Origin: Altererythrobacter sp.
Lineage (GTDB): Bacteria; Pseudomonadota; Alphaproteobacteria; Sphingomonadales; Sphingomonadaceae
Reading direction: 5' to 3'
Assembly: GCA_023299945.1 (NCBI GenBank)
Contig: JALZVZ010000120.1
Span: 1 to 10,595 of the forward strand
Length of the DNA: 10,595 nucleotides
Below the pieces are notes generated by a model. It saw only the letters and a program-made list of their open reading frames with translations, had not been told where the DNA came from and did no database searches. Of this stretch, positions 1 through 5,105 are shown one piece after another; position 1 is the stretch's first letter; every line of letters begins with the position of its first letter. Made by a program: the position numbers and the translations under genes.

Positions 1-95
1 GAACAGCAATCTGTTAGAGGGCCAAAAGGTCAAAATTGTTGTGAAAGGGCGTTAAATCAGCGCACCAAAAAAATTCGCGTTTTGTCGCTGAGTTG

Positions 96-125
96 GCCTC
101 GCAATTCAGACTTGGTTTGCGAGGC
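96..125. repeat. 9-bp inverted repeat (hairpin) in left non-coding region
   Basis: GCCTCGCAA at 96-104 is exactly complementary to TTGCGAGGC at 117-125, leaving a 12-base loop. No T-run follows on either strand, so it does not look like an intrinsic terminator. It sits in the non-coding stretch 1-225, next to a cluster of TTTGGCCTC repeats. Its function is unknown; it could be part of a small RNA, a leader or a protein-binding site. The 1-225 stretch shows no credible gene: the only sizeable open frame there (82-276) has no ribosome binding site and runs through the pilin terminator. Confidence 0.5.
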
Positions 126-143
126 ATCTCGCGCCGTCTCGAG

Positions 144-173
144 TTTGGCCTCGTTTGGCCTCATTTGGCCTCA
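144..173. repeat. Tandem 10-bp direct repeat, three copies of TTTGGCCTCR
   Basis: Three head-to-tail copies occupy 144-153, 154-163 and 164-173 and differ only in the last base (G, A, A). A fourth, separate copy of TTGGCCTCG lies at 93-101, where it overlaps the left arm of the 96-125 hairpin. Each unit contains the palindrome GGCC. It lies between the leftward pilin terminator and whatever gene lies beyond the left edge. The 10-bp period is close to one helical turn, which would place the units on the same DNA face. A binding role is inference; slippage-derived repetition is equally possible. Confidence 0.6.
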
Positions 174-225
174 CGTATTGTTCCTTAGTTATGGCGCGCG
201 TAAAATAATCCAAATATGCAGCGCA

Positions 226-259
226 CAAAAGAAAAGCGGCGGGGACATGCCCCGCCGCT
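226..259 (-). terminator. Rho-independent terminator of the flp pilin unit
   Basis: On the minus strand, AGCGGCGGGG and CCCCGCCGCT form a perfect 10-bp GC-rich stem (235-244 with 250-259) around a 5-base loop. The stem is followed by a T-rich tail reading TTTTCTTTTG. It lies 31 bases beyond the stop codon of the 58-residue pilin. This is a textbook intrinsic terminator and shows that the pilin message ends here rather than continuing into genes to the left. Confidence 0.9.
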
Positions 260-289
260 CTCTTTGTAGGTTTTAAACCTCGTCTAAAA

Positions 290-466
290 TCAGACGGTGT
301 TCGAATCCTGCATTTCAGTCGAAACTGTAGAGAACGTAGTGCTCAGCTCGTTACCGAGGCTCTGCATTGCAGTAATAGCTGCAACAGCGATAAGTGCGGC
401 AATCAGGCCATACTCAATTGCAGTTGCGCCTTCTTCGTTCTTCGCGATTTTGTTAAAAAATTTCAT
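290..466 (-). CDS. Flp/Fap-type pilin, 58 residues
   Basis: Small type IVb (Flp) prepilin, the structural subunit that Tad secretion machinery assembles into adhesive pili. The ATG at 466 is preceded by a strong ribosome binding site (AGGAGA, complement of 473-478) at about 7 bases. The protein begins MKFFNKIAKNEEGATAIEYG. It has a short basic leader, then the class III signal G-ATAIEY: prepilin peptidase would cut after G13, leaving the glutamate and tyrosine of the mature N-terminus. A hydrophobic helix LIAALIAVAAITA follows, with a polar tail ending at the TGA. Length is normal for Flp pilins. It lies 115 bases downstream of a second pilin on the same strand and ends at a strong terminator. 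No tad/cpa assembly genes are in the window. The family call is secure; that it is the major pilin is inference, based on its better ribosome binding site. Confidence 0.9.
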   Translation of the reverse strand: MKFFNKIAKNEEGATAIEYGLIAALIAVAAITAMQSLGNELSTTFSTVSTEMQDSNTV

Positions 467-570
467 TGTTAGTCTCCTAGTTCAGTCTTCAGTACCCTTG
501 TCGTCCCCCACGATTGGGGTCGGACAAATTCAATAATGTGTACCCTTTGAAAAATTCCTAAAACGGAACC

Positions 571-585
571 TTAATTTCAGGTTAC
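571..585 (-). promoter_or_regulatory. Possible CtrA-like site upstream of the 58-residue pilin
   Basis: On the + strand the sequence reads TTAA, seven bases, then TTAC, one base off the alphaproteobacterial CtrA consensus TTAA-N7-TTAA. It lies about 105 bases upstream of the downstream pilin start and overlaps the stop codon of the upstream pilin. In Caulobacter the pilA pilin gene is directly controlled by CtrA, and this window also encodes a DivL-type regulator of that pathway. Short AT-rich matches occur by chance, so this is only a candidate. Confidence 0.25.
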
Positions 586-770
586 ACACCACTCATTGCG
601 CTAGTCACATCGTTCTTTACTCGCGCCCAAATGCCATTGTTCTCATTGGCAACGCTATCAAAAGCGCCGATGGAAGCGATCACAACAAGTGATGCGATCA
701 AGCCGTATTCGATAGCGGTAGCCCCAGAATCATCGCTGCCGATTTTTTTCAAAAGGTTGGTCAAATTCAC
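582..770 (-). CDS. Second Flp/Fap-type pilin, 62 residues, GTG start
   Basis: A second type IVb prepilin, starting at a GTG (complement of 768-770) and reading MNLTNLLKKIGSDDSGATAI. The G-ATAIEY processing signal places prepilin peptidase cleavage after G16. It is followed by the hydrophobic segment LIASLVVIASIGAF and a tail with NENNGIWARV, longer and less related to the other pilin than the helix is. The GTG was chosen because it gives the usual short basic leader and has a weak AGGTG about 5 bases upstream. An in-frame ATG at 794 would add eight residues (MQYSVGVT) without a good ribosome binding site. It lies upstream of the 58-residue pilin on the same strand with no terminator between, so both may share a transcript. 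It is divergent from mutT. It may be a minor pilin or a paralogue with a separate role (inference). Confidence 0.85.
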   Translation of the reverse strand: MNLTNLLKKIGSDDSGATAIEYGLIASLVVIASIGAFDSVANENNGIWARVKNDVTSAMSGV

Positions 771-851
771 TGTTACACCTACGGAATACTGCATTGATGA
801 TGCTGTATCTCGGCCCAAGGTCTTAAGATTTCGTTGAGAAGGCGTTTCAAG

Positions 852-1283
852 TTGCAAAATATTCCGACAATGCAGCCCGTCGTTGCAGGCGCTTTACGCC
901 TTAAAAATGGCCTATGGCTCATGCATAAGCGTCCAGAAGAAAAGCAGCATGGTGGCTTATGGGAATTCCCGGGAGGCAAGGTTGAGCAGGGGGAAAGCCC
1001 TGAAAACGCGTTGATTCGTGAACTAGCTGAAGAGTTGGGTATTGGCGTTAAAGCGCAGCACTGCATTCCTACCGGGTTCGCGGCAGCGCCATTGGAAAAT
1101 AACCCGACACCAGTCCTGCTGCTATTGTATATCGTTACGCAGTGGTCAGGCGTTCCGGCGGCATTAGAAGGCGGCAAGGTAGATTGGTTTACGCCCTCTG
1201 GTGCGATGGATCTGGCGATGCCTCCGCTGGATGTCGAACTGTCTCGCCGCTTGTTTTTTGGATGGTTGGACGAAAAAGACTGA
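852..1283 (+). CDS. mutT: MutT/Nudix hydrolase, probable 8-oxo-dGTP diphosphatase
   Basis: Nudix pyrophosphohydrolase of the MutT class, expected to convert 8-oxo-dGTP to the monophosphate and pyrophosphate, keeping the oxidised base out of DNA. The full Nudix box is present (G-x5-E-x7-REL-x-EE-x-GI, starting GGKVEQGESPEN and ending RELAEELGI), roughly residues 42-64 counting from the chosen start. It is preceded by HKRPEEKQHGGLWEFPGGK, typical of MutT rather than of other Nudix families. The start is uncertain. TTG at 852 has AGAAGG at 836-841 upstream; ATG at 870 (137 residues) has no clear ribosome binding site; a TTG at 834 is also in frame. Length (143 residues, or 137) fits MutT. It is divergent from the pilins and followed by the tRNA promoter. 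The exact nucleotide substrate is inferred from family. Confidence 0.88.
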   Translation: MQNIPTMQPVVAGALRLKNGLWLMHKRPEEKQHGGLWEFPGGKVEQGESPENALIRELAEELGIGVKAQHCIPTGFAAAPLENNPTPVLLLLYIVTQWSGVPAALEGGKVDWFTPSGAMDLAMPPLDVELSRRLFFGWLDEKD

Positions 1284-1292
1284 CAGAAGGGA

Positions 1293-1321
1293 TTGCCATG
1301 GCTTGTGCGCCCGCCTAATAG
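1293..1321 (+). promoter_or_regulatory. Sigma70-type promoter for tRNA-Arg
   Basis: TTGCCA at 1293-1298 and TAATAG at 1316-1321 are separated by 17 bases, a near-consensus housekeeping promoter with ideal spacing. Transcription would begin around 1328, a few bases before the mature tRNA 5' end at 1337. It lies just after the mutT stop, so the tRNA need not depend on mutT transcription. The start site is inferred. Confidence 0.6.
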
Positions 1322-1336
1322 CCTGCCCTTCAATGT

Positions 1337-1413
1337 GCACCCGTAGCTCAGCTGGATAGAGTACCTGACTACGAATCAGGGGGCCGGAGGTTCGAATCCT
1401 TCCGGGTGCACCA
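1337..1413 (+). tRNA. tRNA-Arg (anticodon ACG)
   Basis: A complete 77-base tRNA with encoded CCA. The acceptor stem is GCACCCG (1337-1343) with CGGGTGC (1403-1409), then discriminator A and CCA at 1411-1413. The D-arm region contains AGCTCAGCTGGATAGAG. The anticodon stem CCTGA/TCAGG encloses loop CTACGAA with anticodon ACG at 1371-1373. The T arm contains GGTTCGAATCC. ACG decodes arginine CGN codons, and A34 is expected to be deaminated to inosine by TadA, giving CGU/CGC/CGA reading. It has its own promoter and is followed directly by a strong terminator, so it is a single-tRNA transcription unit. Confidence 0.97.
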
Positions 1414-1414
1414 T

Positions 1415-1452
1415 AAAAAGGGACTGACCTGTGATGGGTTGGTCCCTTTTTT
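1415..1452 (+). terminator. Rho-independent terminator after tRNA-Arg
   Basis: AAAAAGGGAC (1415-1424) pairs with GTCCCTTTTT (1442-1451). The stem is continued inward by TGACC/GGTTG with two G-U pairs, giving about 15 bp around a 7-base loop, and the T-run spans 1447-1452. It starts two bases after the tRNA CCA end. The A-run on the other arm would give some activity on the minus strand too, but no gene there needs it. Confidence 0.9.
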
Positions 1453-1491
1453 GTTTGAGTGGTGCGAAAGTCCGCTAAGGCCCTGCCAGTA

Positions 1492-3057
1492 ATGCACAAG
1501 CCCGACGAAACCCCGCCTTTTGAAGCCTCCGTTGAGCCTGGTGTTTGGCGCTATGCTCATGCGTCGCAGCTTTCAGTGGTGGTCGATGCAGAGGACTATT
1601 TCCGGCAAATCCAATCTGCCATGCTAAAGGCGCGGCAAGAGATATTGCTCCTAGGCTGGGATTTTGACACGCGCATCCATCTGGCGCGCGGGCGGCGTTG
1701 GTACCAACGCCCTTTCAAGCGCGGTTACCCATCGCGTCTCGGCAGTTTTCTGCTGTGGTTGCCGCGAAGGCGCAAGACCCTGGATATAAAGCTGCTCGTG
1801 TGGGGCTATTCCTTCCTGCAATTCTTTACACGTGGATCGATGAGTTTTGACATGCTGCGGATGGCGGCCAAGCGGCAGATACAATTCAAACATGACACTG
1901 AGTTGCCATTTGGGTGTTCGCAACATCAAAAAATCGCTGTGCTGGATCGCAGTTTGGCTGTGTGCGGGGGAATCGATCTGACACGGGAAAGGTGGGACAC
2001 GCGCAGTCACTACGGGATCGATCCGCGCCGACGAAGCCCATGGGGCCGCATCTATCATCCTTGGCATGATCTGACCGTGATGATGCAAGGCAATATTGCA
2101 GGTGCGCTGTTTGATTTGTCCCAAGAGCGTTGGTTGCGGGCAGTGGGCGCACCTTTAAAGGACATTGAAACAGGGCAGGGCGATTGCTGGCCCGATGAGC
2201 TGGATGTGCAGTTTAGAGATGTTGAGGTCGGTATTTCACGCTCGCGCCCAGCCTATAAGGATGCAGCAGCAATTGATGAGGTGGAAGAGCTGTTTCTGCG
2301 CCACATCAAACAGGCCAAGCGCTTTATCTATATAGAGAACCAATATCTAAGCTCGCGCAGCATCGTTGAGGCGATGGCGGCCCGCCTTGAAGAGGATGAC
2401 CCGCCTGAGATTGTGATGGTGCATCCAATCAAGGCGGAAGGATGGATGGAACAGCAAGCGATGGATCATACGCGTTCTTCGCTCGTTCAAACGCTACGCG
2501 CAGCCGATCAAAAGCAGCGGTTTCATCTGTATGTCGCTTATACTGAGGATGCGCCAATCTATATTCATTCCAAATTGATGATCGTTGATGATCAAATTTT
2601 GCGCGTAGGTTCCGCCAATCTCAACAACCGCTCGATGGGCTTGGATAGCGAATGCGATGTGTTTGTTGATTGCGCTCGCCCTGCCAATAAGGGGCATGAG
2701 GTGGCGATCACAAAAATACGTCACGCTTTGCTGGCAGAACATTGCGGACTGGATGAAGATGCCGCAGCTGAGCTATTTTTATCGTCCTCAAGCATGGCAA
2801 AAGTTATCGCTTCGCACGGCCAGTCTGGTCCGCGACGTTTAGAACCATTTGTCATTCCTGAAGATGCTGATCTGTCCGATTATTTGGCCGATTCCCAAAT
2901 TCTTGATCCAGAAGAGCCAGAAGATATGTTTGCTGCCTATCCTAAAGGCGGCTTGTATAGGCCCGGCAGCGTGCTTTATCGGATGCGAGAAAAGTTAAGA
3001 AAAGGCCAGCGGTCAAAACTGACCAATGGTCAAAGAAAGGAAAACACGAATGAGTAG
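1492..3057 (+). CDS. Phospholipase D superfamily protein with two HKD motifs
   Basis: A 521-residue PLD-superfamily phosphodiesterase or transphosphatidylase. Two catalytic HKD motifs are complete: HQKIAVLD (H145, K147, D152) in the N-terminal half and HSKLMIVDD (H359, K361, D366) in the C-terminal half, followed by GSANLNNRSMGLDSE. Two HKDs in one chain form the usual pseudo-dimeric active site. An early GWDFDTRI segment and YIENQYL near residue 285 match bacterial and eukaryotic phospholipase D relatives better than cardiolipin synthase, which would carry N-terminal membrane helices that I do not see here. No signal peptide is evident, so a cytosolic or peripheral membrane location is inferred. 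ATG 1492 was chosen (AAGG at 1477-1480). A GTG at 1459 is in frame but abuts the T-run of the tRNA terminator and has no ribosome binding site. Its end overlaps folE by 8 bases. The substrate cannot be told from sequence. Confidence 0.9.
   Translation: MHKPDETPPFEASVEPGVWRYAHASQLSVVVDAEDYFRQIQSAMLKARQEILLLGWDFDTRIHLARGRRWYQRPFKRGYPSRLGSFLLWLPRRRKTLDIKLLVWGYSFLQFFTRGSMSFDMLRMAAKRQIQFKHDTELPFGCSQHQKIAVLDRSLAVCGGIDLTRERWDTRSHYGIDPRRRSPWGRIYHPWHDLTVMMQGNIAGALFDLSQERWLRAVGAPLKDIETGQGDCWPDELDVQFRDVEVGISRSRPAYKDAAAIDEVEELFLRHIKQAKRFIYIENQYLSSRSIVEAMAARLEEDDPPEIVMVHPIKAEGWMEQQAMDHTRSSLVQTLRAADQKQRFHLYVAYTEDAPIYIHSKLMIVDDQILRVGSANLNNRSMGLDSECDVFVDCARPANKGHEVAITKIRHALLAEHCGLDEDAAAELFLSSSSMAKVIASHGQSGPRRLEPFVIPEDADLSDYLADSQILDPEEPEDMFAAYPKGGLYRPGSVLYRMREKLRKGQRSKLTNGQRKENTNE
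3011..3032 (+). promoter_or_regulatory. Alternative mini-hairpins just upstream of the folE ribosome binding site
   Basis: TGACC at 3020-3024 can pair with GGTCA on its left (3011-3015, 4-base loop) or with an identical GGTCA on its right (3028-3032, 3-base loop). The two 5-bp hairpins are mutually exclusive. The right one ends three bases before the purine-rich GAAAGGA (3035-3041) used by folE. The element lies inside the end of the phospholipase D coding region. The pairing potential is seen; any regulatory effect is speculation. Confidence 0.3.
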
Positions 3058-3664
3058 ATTTGCCGGTTCTGACGATGAAATAAACGAAAACGGCAAGGTC
3101 GTTGTCCCCGATGAAGTGCAGGATGCGATCCGTACTCTGATTGAATGGTCCGGCGATGATCCAGCGCGCGAAGGGCTGCTTGATACACCCAAACGCGTTG
3201 CGCGCGCGTGGAAGGAATATTGCGGCGGTTATGCCGAGGAACCAGAGGTCCACATGGCCCGCGTGTTTGAAGAAGTGGGCGGTTATGACGAGGTTGTGCT
3301 GCTGAAAGACATTCCGTTCCAATCGCATTGCGAGCATCATATGGCGCCGATCACCGGCAAGGCGGCAATTGCCTATCTGCCAAAAAATAAGGTTGTCGGT
3401 ATCTCCAAACTTGCGCGCGTGCTGCATGGTTATGCCCGCCGCTTGCAAATCCAAGAGCGTCTGACAGCAGAGGTTGCTCAGTGTATTTGGGACAACCTCG
3501 AACCGCACGGCGTTGCTGTTGTAATCGAGGCTCAGCATGGCTGTATGACGGGGCGCGGCGTTAGAACGCCGGGTGTCGGCATGATTACCTCGCGCTTGCA
3601 TGGGTGCTTTTTAGAAGATCACCGCAGCCGCAAGGAAGTGATGAGCCTGATGGGTTACGGCTAA
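3050..3664 (+). CDS. folE: GTP cyclohydrolase I (FolE, type IA)
   Basis: Catalyses GTP to 7,8-dihydroneopterin triphosphate plus formate, the first step of tetrahydrofolate (and pterin) synthesis in the cytosol, as a toroidal homodecamer. The family signature is complete: zinc ligands C94 and H97 with catalytic H96 in HCEHHMAPITGKAAIAYLP, then KVVGISKLARVLHGYARR and QERLT, and the third zinc ligand C165 in EAQHGCMTGRGV. Length (204 residues) is normal. ATG 3050 is preceded by AAGGA at 3037-3041 with 8-base spacing. An upstream in-frame GTG at 3026 would add eight residues with no ribosome binding site. The start overlaps the phospholipase D stop (ATGAGTAG), so the two are probably translationally coupled. 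It ends before a strong terminator at 3687-3726. Confidence 0.96.
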   Translation: MSRFAGSDDEINENGKVVVPDEVQDAIRTLIEWSGDDPAREGLLDTPKRVARAWKEYCGGYAEEPEVHMARVFEEVGGYDEVVLLKDIPFQSHCEHHMAPITGKAAIAYLPKNKVVGISKLARVLHGYARRLQIQERLTAEVAQCIWDNLEPHGVAVVIEAQHGCMTGRGVRTPGVGMITSRLHGCFLEDHRSRKEVMSLMGYG

Positions 3665-3686
3665 GCTTTTTTCGCAAGGCTGACAG

Positions 3687-3726
3687 AAAAAGGGCGCCGC
3701 ATCCGAAATGGAGCGGCGCCCTTTTT
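3687..3726. terminator. Bidirectional rho-independent terminator between folE and the peroxiredoxin gene
   Basis: AAAAAGGGCGCCGC (3687-3700) is perfectly complementary to GCGGCGCCCTTTTT (3713-3726), a 14-bp stem with an inner TCC/GGA extension and a small loop. The A-run on one side and T-run on the other give a U-tail in both directions. It serves folE from the left and the convergent peroxiredoxin gene (stop at 3751) from the right. Confidence 0.92.
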
Positions 3727-3750
3727 GTATTTGCTTAAGTTCAAAGAGGC

Positions 3751-4230
3751 TTAAAGCTGACCAAGCATATGCTCTGCGCTGGAAACGGAGAAATCACCCG
3801 GCGCCTCAACATTCAATTCCTGCACAACGCCGTCTTTCACAATCATCGAATAACGCTGGCCGCGCTTGCCAAGACCAAAGCCTGAGCCGTCCATTGTCAG
3901 GCCAACGCCTTCGGCAAAGTCGCCATTGCCATCGGCCAGCATGGTGATGTCAGCGGAGCCAGATGCAGAATTCCATGCGCCCATAACAAACGCATCATTG
4001 ACCGCAGTGCCGACGATCTCGTCAACGCCCTTGGATTTCAGCTCAGCGGCCTTTTCAACGAAGCCGGGCAGGTGCTTGGCAGAACAGGTCGGCGTAAAAG
4101 CACCCGGTACGGAAAAAAGCGCGACCGTTTTACCTGCGAAATATTCCGAAGCCTGAACCTTTTCAGGGCCATCTGCTGTGGCCTTGACCATAGTCACGTC
4201 TGGCAATTTGTCTCCAACTGAGATTGTCAT
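3751..4230 (-). CDS. Peroxiredoxin, Prx5/PrxII type
   Basis: Thiol peroxidase of the Prx5 subfamily, reducing hydrogen peroxide and organic hydroperoxides in the cytosol. The signature PGAFTPTCSAKHLPGF is intact, with peroxidatic C49, T46 and P42 in the PxxxTxxC motif, and the conserved arginine probably R123 or R126 (GKRGQRYSMIVKDG). C49 is the only cysteine in the 159 residues. The position used by plant PrxII resolving cysteines (before xSVND) is G74 here (EIVGTAVND), so reduction must come from a partner thiol such as glutaredoxin/glutathione or thioredoxin. The start at 4230 gives the family N-terminus MTISVGDKLP and has AAGGA 9 bases upstream. In-frame ATGs just upstream overlap or crowd that ribosome binding site, and longer versions reach into non-conserved sequence. 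Convergent with folE; monocistronic. Confidence 0.93.
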   Translation of the reverse strand: MTISVGDKLPDVTMVKATADGPEKVQASEYFAGKTVALFSVPGAFTPTCSAKHLPGFVEKAAELKSKGVDEIVGTAVNDAFVMGAWNSASGSADITMLADGNGDFAEGVGLTMDGSGFGLGKRGQRYSMIVKDGVVQELNVEAPGDFSVSSAEHMLGQL

Positions 4231-4326
4231 ATGCATCATTCCTTGTGTGAAAAAGTGTCTGCATAAATGCTTAGCAATACGGCGCGTTCTCGCAAGCGCT
4301 TCTTTAAATATGCCTCCCTCAATTCT

Positions 4327-4346
4327 GCTTAACTGCATGGTTAAGC
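4327..4346. promoter_or_regulatory. 7-bp palindrome in the divergent spacer (candidate operator)
   Basis: GCTTAAC (4327-4333) and GTTAAGC (4340-4346) are perfect inverted copies separated by TGCATG, which is itself part of the palindromic TGCA core. It lies about 97 bases from the peroxiredoxin start and 125 from the secreted-protein start, within the 241-bp spacer 4231-4471 that must hold promoters for both divergent genes. No T-run follows, so it is not a terminator. A dimeric regulator site is possible; nothing identifies the protein. Confidence 0.3.
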
Positions 4347-4471
4347 CCACTTCACTGTCAATCTTGAACCGCCCGTAAACACGGTCGCTCATTGTTAGCC
4401 TGCGCTGAGAAACGACAGGCTACTACTTTCATCACACGCCAGCGCTTTGAACCAGAGAAGAGACCAAATTT

Positions 4472-4951
4472 ATGCAAAGTTTCAAACGCGCAGTGACCGG
4501 TTTGGTCGCAGCTATGACCGTGGCTAGCGTCACTTTCGCCAGCCCGGCAGCAGCGCAGAACGCGCCTGCTGAGCAGGGCCATGCTGAGAATATTCGCAAG
4601 CTGAATATAATGCTGATGGTGACTAGCCTTCGTTGCCGAGCGGGCGCGCATGATTTTCAATCTGAGTATGAGCGCTTTACCGCAAATTACATGCCCGATT
4701 TGCAGCAAGCTGGCTCCCAATTGCGCATGCGCTTAGAGGCAGAGCACGGCAAGCGCGGGGGCCGCCTTGAGCTAGACCGTATCGGTGTCGGCATCGCGAA
4801 CGGTTATGGCGGCGGGCACCCATGGCTCAACTGCGAAGGGCTGAAAGGAGCAACCTATGCCCTTAATCAGCAGCGCGGGACGGTCAATCTGGCATTGGCG
4901 GCAGAAGAATTGCTCAGTCCCGTGCCAAGGGCGATATTGGCTATTCGCTAA
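4472..4951 (+). CDS. Unrecognised small exported protein upstream of ahcY
   Basis: I do not recognise a family with confidence. The 159-residue product starts with a clear Sec signal peptide: basic MQSFKR, a hydrophobic core about residues 8-23, then SPAAAQ with a likely cut after A28. The mature protein (about 131 residues) is a mix of charged helix (around 38-95) and a glycine-rich stretch NGYGGGHPW (110-118). It contains exactly two cysteines, C55 and C121, which could form a disulfide in the periplasm. There is no transmembrane segment after the signal and no lipobox. The ribosome binding site is weak (AGAAGAG before 4472). It is divergent from the peroxiredoxin gene and 154 bases upstream of ahcY on the same strand, without an obvious terminator between, so read-through into ahcY is possible. 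A functional link with ahcY is not shown by the sequence. Confidence 0.8.
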   Translation: MQSFKRAVTGLVAAMTVASVTFASPAAAQNAPAEQGHAENIRKLNIMLMVTSLRCRAGAHDFQSEYERFTANYMPDLQQAGSQLRMRLEAEHGKRGGRLELDRIGVGIANGYGGGHPWLNCEGLKGATYALNQQRGTVNLALAAEELLSPVPRAILAIR

Positions 4952-5105
4952 GTATCGCTGCGTAATTCAGCGGAGTTAGATATATAAAGATAGGTTTATA
5001 TTTGCCTGTCTGTGTGTCCCTCGCTATGGCGCGTGCATAGCAGATGGGGCGCGTAATCCTGCGTGTTTCATCAGGCATACAAACATCTCAATAGGAGAAC
5101 CGATC
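4952..5105 (+). promoter_or_regulatory. ahcY leader region with weak promoter and ribosome binding site
   Basis: This 154-base gap holds a weak sigma70-like pair, TTGCCT (5002-5007) and CTATGG (5024-5029), 16 bases apart, and a 6-bp hairpin GCTATG/CATAGC at 5023-5041. It also holds a 15-base sequence at 5057-5071 repeated before divL, and a good ribosome binding site AGGAGA at 5093-5098. I looked for the conserved cores of SAH and SAM-II riboswitches, which control SAM-cycle genes in other proteobacteria, and did not see them. The promoter assignment is tentative. Confidence 0.35.
5057..5071 (+). repeat. 15-bp direct repeat, copy 1 (upstream of ahcY)
   Basis: TCCTGCGTGTTTCAT occurs here and, identical, at 6616-6630. 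This copy ends 34 bases before the ahcY GTG start; the other ends 47 bases before the divL start. Both are in non-coding DNA upstream of a gene on the same strand. The function is unknown; a shared regulatory or promoter element is one reading. Confidence 0.55.

Noticed and set aside
779..1333. 184-residue minus-strand open frame opposite mutT
   Set aside because: It is antisense to a clear MutT protein with an intact Nudix box, shows low-complexity Ser/Pro/Asn composition and no recognisable domain.
1164..1560. Minus-strand open frames across the tRNA, with peptides such as GAPGRIRTSGPL and CTRKDSNLRPPDS
   Set aside because: These are the familiar translations of the reverse strand of a tRNA gene and its flanks. 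They overlap mutT, the tRNA and the phospholipase D start, and have no coding features of their own.
4231..4392. 54-residue N-terminal extension of the peroxiredoxin
   Set aside because: The open frame continues upstream, but the Prx5 N-terminus begins at MTISVGDKLP and only the 4230 start has a properly spaced AAGGA.
4956..4972. CGCTG/CAGCG hairpin after the secreted-protein gene as a terminator
   Set aside because: The stem is only 5 bp and no T-run follows, so it does not qualify as an intrinsic terminator.
4952..5105. SAH or SAM riboswitch upstream of ahcY
   Set aside because: The position would suit one, but I could not find the conserved cores or the expected pseudoknot pairings. A covariance-model search (Rfam SAH, SAM-II, SAM-SAH families) would settle it.
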